A stretch of DNA of 5,118 nucleotides. It comes from UKL13-2 sp043756275 (GTDB lineage: Bacteria; Pseudomonadota; Gammaproteobacteria; Burkholderiales; Usitatibacteraceae). This document shows, piece after piece, positions 1-4,801 of this stretch. The first letter of the stretch is position 1. The number at the start of each line of letters is the position of its first letter. The position numbers and the translations under genes are program-made. Under the pieces are notes generated by a model, which was not told the origin of the DNA, searched no databases, and worked only from the letters and a program-made list of their open reading frames with translations. Location: NCBI GenBank assembly GCA_043756275.1, contig JAYURJ010000077.1, positions 1 through 5,118 of the forward strand, in the 5' to 3' direction.

Positions 1-115
1 GGAAATCAAAGCTCGCTTGGGTGGCATCAACGACATGGGTCTTGGCCTCGTTGAGACTGAGGTCGAGTCGTTCCAGCACATGCCGTTGATGCCACCCAAG
101 CGAGCTTTGATTTCC
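1..115. repeat. Perfect 32-bp inverted repeat (fold-back) at the window edge
   Basis: Bases 1-32 are the exact reverse complement of 84-115. Pairing continues with two mismatches (33/83 and 38/78) to about 39/77, leaving a central loop near 40-76. Both arms encode the same stretch of a group II intron maturase (the FDF residues of the FDFLGF motif and the residues before it), the right arm on the plus strand and the left arm on the minus strand. The left arm runs to base 1, so its full length cannot be seen. Directly observed: the repeat and its coding content. Inferred: it arose by strand switching, in the cell or as an amplification/assembly chimera, and is not a transposon end. Confidence 0.95.
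2..82 (-). pseudogene. Inverted fragment of group II intron maturase (RT region)
   Basis: Read on the minus strand from 82 to 2, 27 codons are open and give HVLERLDLSLNEAKTHV followed by VDATQASFDF. This matches the usual layout of group II intron reverse transcriptases, where an L-x-L-N-x-x-K-T segment comes shortly before the FDFLGF motif. The last ten residues are the same as those encoded on the plus strand from 85. So this fragment is the piece of the maturase gene that should lie upstream of 85, present here in reverse. It is open at the left edge and could continue outside the window. It is not a functional gene in this arrangement. Confidence 0.75.
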
Positions 116-513
116 TGGGTTTTACGATTCAGATGAGTCGAGGAGCAAGTACTGGAAAGCCGTACCCGAATGTGCGACCGGCGGACAAATCGCTAAGGAA
201 GATCAAGGCGAAACTGACGGCACTGACGGGAAGGAATCTGACCAACATCCCTTTGGGTGACATCGTTGGAAATGTGAACCGCAGCCTGAGAGGCTGGGCG
301 ACCTACTTCCACTATCGGAACTCAAGTCTGGTGATGAGCAAGGCCAGAAACCATGCGGAAGACCGGTTGCGAACACACTTGATGAAGCGCCACAAGGTGA
401 AGGACAGAGGCACCGGCCTAGGCCGCTTTCCGAGTCCTGAACTGTACGGGCGTTACGGGCTGTACAAAGTTCCCAAAGTTGCGGGCTGGCGCTCGGCGCA
501 TGCCGTGGCATGA
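85..513 (+). CDS. Group II intron reverse transcriptase/maturase, C-terminal fragment
   Basis: Intron-encoded proteins of this family help the group II intron RNA fold and splice, and copy it into DNA during retrohoming. Visible here are 142 residues. They begin just before the FDFLGF motif at the end of the reverse transcriptase domain (residues 8-13), followed by the maturase/thumb (domain X) segment with NVNRSLRGWATYFHYRNS (about residues 64-81). The C-terminus has the usual LYGRYGLYKVP-like wording and then stops; no HNH endonuclease domain follows. The catalytic YADD region and everything upstream is missing: in this frame a stop sits at 58-60, and 61-84 encodes unrelated residues because that DNA is the inverted segment. 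The first ATG (133) is internal to the domain, so it is not a natural start. The domain V and VI RNA follows immediately. As it stands the protein is truncated and cannot be an active reverse transcriptase. Confidence 0.85.
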   Translation, partial: VDATQASFDFLGFTIQMSRGASTGKPYPNVRPADKSLRKIKAKLTALTGRNLTNIPLGDIVGNVNRSLRGWATYFHYRNSSLVMSKARNHAEDRLRTHLMKRHKVKDRGTGLGRFPSPELYGRYGLYKVPKVAGWRSAHAVA

Positions 514-596
514 AGAACTTCGGAAAGCCGTGTGCGGGAAAACCGCATGCACGGTTTGATGAGGGAGGGCAGGTGAGAGCCTGTTTTCTACTCTAC
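514..596 (+). ncRNA. Group II intron 3' end: domains V and VI, 3' splice site
   Basis: Domain V spans about 525-557. The lower stem 525-533/549-557 includes the AGC catalytic triad at 526-528 facing GTT at 554-556. There is a two-nucleotide bulge at 547-548, then a short upper stem closed by a GAAAA loop (538-542). At about 33 nt it is one shorter than the common 34. A GAT linker (558-560) leads to domain VI, 561-593: pairs 561-563/591-593, a single unpaired A at 590, then 564-573 paired with 580-589 (several G-U pairs) and a 6-nt loop. The bulged A is the branch point, seven positions from the predicted intron end, which is TAC at 594-596. Branch-point distance and a terminal AY both match group II introns. 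The downstream exon begins at 597. Confidence 0.85.
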
Positions 597-655
597 CTTA
601 GGCGTTGGACAATTTTTCTCAAACGGCTCTATGGCCACCGCTGAGTTGAGTTTCT

Positions 656-931
656 TCACCGAATCTTGCTCAGCCGTTCTGTCATCCGGGTTTGCCAGCC
701 AGCGCCAGTAGCCTTCCAGCGTTCGATAACATCAACTGGCAAACGAAGCGAGATCAACTTACGCGGGTTGGGCGACACAGGCCTTCCGCCTTTACTGACC
801 TTCGCGCGAGCGAGCATTTCTTCGGTGAGTTCCGGTAGTTCTGCGTACTCCTTCGGCTGGATCTGGTGCGCGTCAACGCGAGCGAGATCAGACTTCAAGG
901 AGCGGCGCGATGCGAGCTTGTTCGCGTTCAT
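656..931 (-). CDS. brnA: BrnA-type antitoxin
   Basis: This 91-residue protein has the BrnA antitoxin layout: a variable, charged N-terminal half, then PRKLISLRLPVDVIERWKATG (residues 56-76) and GWQTRMTERL (78-87). The beta strand (KLISLRL) followed by two helices is the ribbon-helix-helix DNA-binding fold of BrnA, which dimerises, binds its own promoter and neutralises BrnT. It overlaps the 3' end of the upstream toxin gene by 44 nt in another frame, the usual toxin-first order of brnTA. The start is supported by GAGG at 939-942, seven bases before the ATG. The gene ends 59 bp from the predicted 3' end of the group II intron. Family assignment is by recognised motif, not by search. Confidence 0.88.
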   Translation of the reverse strand: MNANKLASRRSLKSDLARVDAHQIQPKEYAELPELTEEMLARAKVSKGGRPVSPNPRKLISLRLPVDVIERWKATGAGWQTRMTERLSKIR

Positions 932-1163
932 TTGCTTTCCTCATACTGAAAATGTGACGATCCGCGCCACGCGGCGTGTAGCCCACGACAACCATCCGAC
1001 CTTCCAACAAGCCGTAACAGATGACGCGTGTTTCACCATAGTTCTTCCGCGTGTCTTCGAGTTCAACTGTGACGCCGGCAAAGACAAACACAGCGTCTGA
1101 GAAGTCGAGTCCGCGTTCGGCCAGCGTCTTGTCTCGTTTGGCCGGATTGAACGTGATTGCCAT
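888..1163 (-). CDS. brnT: BrnT-type ribonuclease toxin
   Basis: This 91-residue protein carries the BrnT pattern: FNPAKRDKTLAERGLDFSDA (residues 5-24; family form F-x-x-x-K-x-x-x-N-x-x-K-H-G-v-x-F-x-x-A), D-T-R-K-N-Y-G-E-T-R (37-46), GRMVVVGYTPRG (55-66) and RHIFSMRKANERE (69-81). BrnT toxins have a RelE-like fold and cut RNA, stopping translation; BrnA binds and neutralises them. All conserved basic and acidic positions I know of for the family seem present, so the toxin looks intact. One difference is that the family's usual N...KH pair reads T...ER here. Start at 1163 fits the family N-terminus, but there is no ribosome-binding site before it; see the promoter entry. It is divergent from uvrB. 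Confidence 0.9.
   Translation of the reverse strand: MAITFNPAKRDKTLAERGLDFSDAVFVFAGVTVELEDTRKNYGETRVICYGLLEGRMVVVGYTPRGADRHIFSMRKANEREQARIAPLLEV
939..942 (-). promoter_or_regulatory. Ribosome-binding site of brnA inside brnT
   Basis: On the minus strand GAGGAAAGCAA precedes the brnA ATG, with GAGG seven bases upstream. It lies inside the brnT coding region. In contrast brnT itself has no comparable site, so the antitoxin should be translated more efficiently than the toxin from the shared message. The last point is inference. Confidence 0.7.
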
Positions 1164-1166
1164 TAG

Positions 1167-1186
1167 GTTATTGTATCTACAACAAC
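1167..1186. promoter_or_regulatory. Palindromic candidate operator over the brnTA -10 box
   Basis: Plus-strand GTTATTGTA (1167-1175) and TACAACAAC (1178-1186) form an imperfect inverted repeat, 8 of 9 positions symmetric, with a 2-bp centre. It covers the whole -10 box and part of the spacer. BrnA proteins are ribbon-helix-helix dimers that repress their own operon, so a dyad in this place is the expected binding site. The link to BrnA is inference; the dyad is seen directly. Confidence 0.5.
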
Positions 1187-1198
1187 CGCATGCCGCAA
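1170..1198 (-). promoter_or_regulatory. Candidate sigma-70 promoter of brnTA
   Basis: Reading the minus strand, TTGCGG (1198-1193) and TACAAT (1175-1170) are separated by exactly 17 bp. The -10 matches the consensus at 5 of 6 positions and the -35 at 3 of 6. Transcription would start about 6-7 bases past the -10, which is at or next to the brnT ATG (1163). The message would therefore be leaderless or nearly so, consistent with the absence of a ribosome-binding site for brnT. A tandem 7-bp repeat (GTTTCGC twice, 1205-1218 on the plus strand) lies just upstream of the -35. Confidence 0.5.
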
Positions 1199-1438
1199 GC
1201 TACCGTTTCGCGTTTCGCAAGGTGTCGCAGAAATCAAACCAGCGTCAGCGGGAGACCCCCTGATCTGCCGAGGAGGCAGTAGAAGTTTGACAGTTACGGT
1301 CGATGCCAAACTGTAGGGCCAGCCTGCCTCACAGGCAATTAATGCTCTAAAAGCCTCGCCAATGCTAGAGTTTTCAATCTACGTAAACACAGCACGCATT
1401 TCACATCGCAAATAAACTCGCGCCTCATGTTGCTGCAC

Positions 1439-1447
1439 TGCTAAAAT
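1439..1447 (+). promoter_or_regulatory. Candidate extended -10 promoter of uvrB
   Basis: TGCTAAAAT is an extended -10 element (TGN plus TAAAAT, 5 of 6 to TATAAT) and is placed to start transcription near 1454, giving a leader of roughly 30 nt before the ATG at 1483. There is no good -35 at the right distance, which extended -10 promoters can tolerate. I saw no LexA-type CTGT-N8-ACAG box near it. Confidence 0.35.
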
Positions 1448-1482
1448 TTTCGATTGCCCTTCAACTGCAATTGAAACACACG

Positions 1483-3537
1483 ATGCCGATCCTCACCTTC
1501 CCAAACTCTCCGTACAAGCTGAACCAGCCGTTCCCTCCTGCGGGTGATCAGCCACAGGCGATCACCAAGCTCGTCGAAGGCATCAATGACGGGCTCGCGT
1601 TCCAGACGCTGCTGGGCGTGACCGGTTCCGGCAAGACTTACACCATGGCGAATGTGATTGCGCAACTTGGCAGGCCCGCGCTGGTGATGGCGCCAAATAA
1701 AACGCTGGCTGCGCAGTTGTACGCCGAGATGAAGGAGTTCTTTCCCGAAAACGCGGTGGAATATTTTGTCTCGTACTACGACTACTACCAGCCTGAAGCG
1801 TATGTGCCGTCGCGCGACCTGTTCATCGAAAAAGATTCCGCCATCAACGAGCATATCGAGCAGATGCGACTTTCCGCCACCAAGTCGTTGCTGGAGCGTC
1901 CGGACGCGATCATCGTCGCCACGGTATCGTGCATTTACGGCATTGGCGATCCGGCCGACTACTACGCGATGAGAATGCTGGTGCGTACTGGTGACAAAAT
2001 CTCGCCGCAGGAGATGATTCGCCAATTAATCGCGATGCAATATGCGCGTTCGGATATTGATTTCAAACGCGGCACATTCCGCGTGCGCGGCGATTCACTC
2101 GATGTCTATCCGGCAGAAAGTGCCGATGCTGCACTGCGGATTTCGATGTTCGATGACGAGGTCGATGCGCTGACGCTATTCGATCCGCTGACCGGTCACA
2201 CCCTGCATACACTGCCGCGCTTCACGGTCTATGCCAAGAGCCATTACGTCACGCCGCGCAGCACTGTGCTCAATGCGCTTGAAGGCATCAAGACCGAATT
2301 GCGCGAGCGCATCGACTATTTCAACGCCGAAAACAAACTGCTTGAAGCGCAACGCATTCAGCAGCGCACCACGTTTGACCTTGAAATGCTCAACGAAATC
2401 GGTTTCTGCAAAGGCATCGAAAATTACTCGCGACACATGAGCGGACGCAAAGCCGGCGAACCACCGCCGACGCTGGTGGATTACCTGCCGAAGGATGCGC
2501 TGATGGTGATCGACGAAAGCCACGTAACGATTCCCCAGGTCGGCGGCATGTACAAGGGCGACCGCGCCCGCAAGGAAAACCTGGTCGACTATGGATTTCG
2601 CCTGCCGTCGGCCATGGACAATCGCCCGCTGCAATTTGCCGAGTTTGAACGCATGATGCGGCAAACCGTTTTTGTATCCGCCACGCCGGCCGACTACGAG
2701 GCTGCGCATCAGGGGCAGGTTGTCGAGCAACTGGTGCGGCCAACCGGCCTCGTCGATCCGATTTTGCACGTGCGGCCAGCGTCCACGCAGGTCGACGATC
2801 TGCTCTCCGAGGTGAGCAAGCGGGTGGTCAATCAGGAGCGTGTGCTGGTGACCACGCTGACCAAGCGCATGGCCGAGGACCTGACCGATTACCTTGCTGA
2901 AAACGGTGTCAAGGTGCGCTACCTGCACTCGGATATCGACACGGTGGAACGCGTGCAGATCATTCGCGACTTGCGTGCAGGTCTGTTCGATGTGCTGGTC
3001 GGTATCAACCTGTTGCGGGAAGGCCTGGATATTCCGGAAGTGTCGCTGGTGGCGATTCTCGATGCCGACAAGGAAGGATTTCTGCGCAGCACGAGATCAT
3101 TGATTCAGACCATTGGTCGCGCGGCACGCCACATCAACGGAACCGCCATTCTCTACGCGGACAAGGAGACCAACTCCATGCGCAACGCGATTGGCGAGAC
3201 CAATCGGCGGCGCGCAACGCAGATTGCGTACAACAAGAAGAATGGCATCGTGCCCCGATCAGTCTCGAAAGGTATCAAAGACATGATCGATGGCGTCTAC
3301 GATCTGGACGACAGACGTACCGAGCTGGCGACCGAGAAAAAGGCGGCGCAGGATCGCAAGAAGTACGATGTGCTATCGGTAAAACAACTGGAGACGGCGA
3401 TCAAGCGGCTAGAGCGCGAGATGGTGGATGCGGCGCGAAATCTGGAGTTTGAGCAGGCTGCAAAGTTGCGTGATGAACTCAGGATGCTGCGCAATAAATT
3501 ATTGGTTGTTGGTGGCGGAGATTCGGCCGCCTTTTAG
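1483..3537 (+). CDS. uvrB: UvrABC excinuclease subunit B
   Basis: UvrB receives damaged DNA from UvrA, checks the lesion with its beta-hairpin, and with UvrC makes the dual incision of nucleotide excision repair in the cytoplasm. The 684-residue product (from the ATG at 1483) has the full set of parts: PAGDQPQAI near the N-terminus, Walker A GVTGSGKT (45-52), the beta-hairpin YYDYYQPEAYVP (98-109), Walker B DESH (344-347), SATP (399-402), the late helicase motifs around GINLLREGLDIP (507-518) and QTIGRAAR (542-549), and the C-terminal UVR motif that binds UvrC (about 640-670). Length is normal for the family. A TTG at 1471 in the same frame would add four residues (MKHT); neither start has a clear ribosome-binding site, and the ATG is preferred. 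The gene is intact with no frameshift. Confidence 0.98.
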   Translation: MPILTFPNSPYKLNQPFPPAGDQPQAITKLVEGINDGLAFQTLLGVTGSGKTYTMANVIAQLGRPALVMAPNKTLAAQLYAEMKEFFPENAVEYFVSYYDYYQPEAYVPSRDLFIEKDSAINEHIEQMRLSATKSLLERPDAIIVATVSCIYGIGDPADYYAMRMLVRTGDKISPQEMIRQLIAMQYARSDIDFKRGTFRVRGDSLDVYPAESADAALRISMFDDEVDALTLFDPLTGHTLHTLPRFTVYAKSHYVTPRSTVLNALEGIKTELRERIDYFNAENKLLEAQRIQQRTTFDLEMLNEIGFCKGIENYSRHMSGRKAGEPPPTLVDYLPKDALMVIDESHVTIPQVGGMYKGDRARKENLVDYGFRLPSAMDNRPLQFAEFERMMRQTVFVSATPADYEAAHQGQVVEQLVRPTGLVDPILHVRPASTQVDDLLSEVSKRVVNQERVLVTTLTKRMAEDLTDYLAENGVKVRYLHSDIDTVERVQIIRDLRAGLFDVLVGINLLREGLDIPEVSLVAILDADKEGFLRSTRSLIQTIGRAARHINGTAILYADKETNSMRNAIGETNRRRATQIAYNKKNGIVPRSVSKGIKDMIDGVYDLDDRRTELATEKKAAQDRKKYDVLSVKQLETAIKRLEREMVDAARNLEFEQAAKLRDELRMLRNKLLVVGGGDSAAF

Positions 3538-3563
3538 GTTGGAAGTGTTGCGCTACAGCGGGT

Positions 3564-3572
3564 TGTTACAAT
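3564..3572 (+). promoter_or_regulatory. Candidate extended -10 promoter for the phosphatase-marC pair
   Basis: TGTTACAAT in the 84-bp gap after uvrB is an extended -10 (TGN plus TACAAT, 5 of 6). It would start transcription near 3579, about 43 nt before the phosphatase ATG. No good -35 is visible. A weak ACAGC/GCTGT dyad (3555-3559 and 3576-3580) brackets it. There is no T-run terminator after uvrB, so read-through from uvrB is equally possible. Confidence 0.35.
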
Positions 3573-3621
3573 ATTGCTGTGATCCGATTGCAGTGTGGTT
3601 TTAGATGGTAACGAGTCCGCC

Positions 3622-4125
3622 ATGAAGGTGCTTTTTGTCTGTATGGGAAATATCTGCCGTTCACCAACGGCTGAGGGCGTATTCAGGAAGCTTGCCCGCG
3701 AGAGCGGCTTGTCTGGTGAATTGCAAATTGACTCTGCTGGCACGCACGGTTTCCACGCCGGTCTTCCGCCTGACGCACGCGCTGTCGAACACGCTGCGCG
3801 TCGGGGCATCGATTTGTCTGCTCTGCGCGCCCGCGAAGTGGTTCCCGGCGACTTCACGCACTTTGACTACGTGATTGCGATGGATGAAAGCAACGTTGCC
3901 TTTTTGAAAGAATTTTGCCCTGCGCATCTCGCTGGAAAGATCGAACTGCTGCTCAGTTATGCAGGTGATGGGGAGTCACGCGAAGTACCCGATCCATATC
4001 AGGGCAAGGCAAAAGATTTTGAGCGCGTGCTGGACCTGGTAGAGCAGGGCTGTCAGGGGCTGATCAACCACTTGATCGAACAACGACGCAAACGCACACG
4101 CAGTCCGTTCCGGAAGGAGCCATAA
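3622..4125 (+). CDS. Low-molecular-weight protein tyrosine phosphatase
   Basis: This cytoplasmic enzyme removes phosphate from phosphotyrosine (in some bacteria phosphoarginine) through a cysteine-phosphate intermediate. The 167-residue protein starts directly with MKVLFVCMGNICRSPTAEG: the CX5R phosphate-binding loop has the nucleophile Cys7 and Arg13. SAGTHGFHAGLPPDARA (38-54) is the usual second conserved block, and VPDPYQG (122-128) supplies the general acid Asp124. All catalytic residues are present. The tail is basic (QRRKRTRSPFRKEP, 154-167) and slightly longer than typical. A GTG at 3595 is in frame but would add nine residues before a complete domain, so the ATG at 3622 is chosen; its ribosome-binding site is weak. 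It sits 84 bp after uvrB and 1 nt before the MarC-family gene. No tyrosine kinase or capsule gene is nearby, so the substrate cannot be guessed. Confidence 0.95.
   Translation: MKVLFVCMGNICRSPTAEGVFRKLARESGLSGELQIDSAGTHGFHAGLPPDARAVEHAARRGIDLSALRAREVVPGDFTHFDYVIAMDESNVAFLKEFCPAHLAGKIELLLSYAGDGESREVPDPYQGKAKDFERVLDLVEQGCQGLINHLIEQRRKRTRSPFRKEP
4115..4119 (+). promoter_or_regulatory. Ribosome-binding site of the MarC-family gene inside the phosphatase gene
   Basis: AGGAG lies seven bases before the ATG at 4127, within the last codons of the phosphatase gene. It is the strongest ribosome-binding site in the co-directional cluster and fixes the start. Ribosomes finishing the phosphatase would cover it, which suggests translational coupling. 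Confidence 0.8.
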
Positions 4126-4126
4126 G

Positions 4127-4801
4127 ATGTTTGAAGGCTCACTTTCGCTCGTGGCTTACGTGAAGATTTTTGTCGCGATGATTGTGATCGTCAATCCGCT
4201 TGGCATCATGCCGGTGTTCGTTGCGATGACGGCGTCACAAACCGACGGCGAGCGCATGCATATCGCCAGAATCGCCGCACAAACGGTCGGTGCCGTATTG
4301 TTGATTTCGACGTTGCTGGGCGAGCGCGTGCTGGAGATGTTTGGTATTTCCATCGCCAGCTTCAAGGTGGGCGGCGCCATCCTAATCATGCTCAATGCGA
4401 TGGCAATGATGCAGGCCATGCCTGCGCGAGATAAGCAAACACCTGAGGAGGCCGAGGAGGCTGAAGACAAAGCCAGCGTGGCCGTCGTTCCGCTGGGCAT
4501 TCCATTGCTCGCCGGTCCCGGCGCAATGTCCACGATCATCATTTACGCGAGCGAGAAAAAAGTGGTGTGGCATTTGCTCGCCGTGTGCGCAACCGCTGTC
4601 GGTGTCGCCATCGTGACCTGGATCGCACTGCGTATTGCGGTTCGCGTTGGTCGACGCATGAGCACCACAACGCTCAATGTCGCAACGCGCATCATGGGAT
4701 TGCTGCTTGCGGCGTTGGCGGTGGAAATTTTTGCCAGTGGTATTGTTGAGTTGATACCGGCACTGGGGAAGCCGGATGTGTTTCGGTATGGGCTACCCTA
4801 A
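4127..4801 (+). CDS. MarC/YchE-family (UPF0056) inner-membrane protein
   Basis: This 224-residue, strongly hydrophobic protein has about six membrane segments (roughly 9-34, 48-64, 74-97, 117-141, 147-172 and 184-211). It shows the family's internal symmetry: NPLGIMPVF (23-31) in the first half and PLGIPLLAGPGAM (122-134) in the second. Between the halves is a hydrophilic loop with an acidic run (EEAEEAED, 107-114). MarC was once tied to multiple antibiotic resistance in E. coli by its position next to marRAB, but that role is not supported and the family's transported substrate is not established. The start is fixed by AGGAG seven bases upstream. It begins 1 nt after the phosphatase stop, so the two form a transcription unit. 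Its TAA overlaps the stop of the convergent gene. Length is normal for the family. Confidence 0.93.
   Translation: MFEGSLSLVAYVKIFVAMIVIVNPLGIMPVFVAMTASQTDGERMHIARIAAQTVGAVLLISTLLGERVLEMFGISIASFKVGGAILIMLNAMAMMQAMPARDKQTPEEAEEAEDKASVAVVPLGIPLLAGPGAMSTIIIYASEKKVVWHLLAVCATAVGVAIVTWIALRIAVRVGRRMSTTTLNVATRIMGLLLAALAVEIFASGIVELIPALGKPDVFRYGLP

Larger units (their letters stand above)
1164..1482. other. Intergenic region between divergent brnT and uvrB, with nested dyads
   Basis: I see no convincing protein gene here. Apart from the brnTA promoter at the left end it contains a short hairpin at 1265-1279 (CTGCC/GGCAG, 5-nt loop), another at 1322-1336 (GCCTG/CAGGC, 5-nt loop), and between them an AGTTTG/CAAACT pair (1284-1289 with 1307-1312). 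The flanking hairpins can be replaced by one long-range pairing, GAGGCAG (1273-1279) with CTGCCTC (1324-1330), which encloses the middle pair. AATGCT occurs twice, 20 bp apart (1341 and 1361). None of the hairpins is followed by a T-run, so they are not ordinary terminators. Function is unknown. Confidence 0.5.

Noticed and set aside
33..83. Invertible DNA switch flanked by 32-bp inverted repeats
   Set aside because: One arm is simply the maturase coding sequence in place and the loop is its upstream neighbour in reverse, so there was originally one copy, not two recombination sites. No recombinase gene is present in the window. A fold-back explains everything.
133..513. Maturase fragment as a complete stand-alone 126-residue gene starting at ATG 133
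   Set aside because: The ATG lies in the middle of a conserved region that begins with FDFLGF upstream in the same frame, so it is an internal methionine of a truncated gene.
618..658. Rho-independent terminator for brnA or the intron (CTCAA/TTGAG around 618-650)
   Set aside because: The stem is only 5 bp around a 23-nt interior with poor pairing. On the minus strand it is followed by A residues rather than T, and on the plus strand only by a weak TTTCTT.
666..1263. Plus-strand open frames of 144 and 70 codons (666-1100 and 1051-1263)
   Set aside because: They are mirror frames of brnA and brnT with no family resemblance, while the minus strand has two well-recognised proteins.
1290..1314. 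LexA (SOS) box upstream of uvrB
   Set aside because: ACAG and CTGT both occur, but in the reverse order (ACAG-N17-CTGT) and with the wrong spacing for CTGT-N8-ACAG.
1273..1330. Integron attC site
   Set aside because: There is a long imperfect hairpin, but no GTTRRRY/RYYYAAC ends and no integrase or cassette arrangement nearby.
1441..2928. Long minus-strand open frames (1441-2025, 2176-2928) opposite uvrB
   Set aside because: They are by-products of the GC-rich codon use of uvrB; their translations have no recognisable motifs and no ribosome-binding sites.
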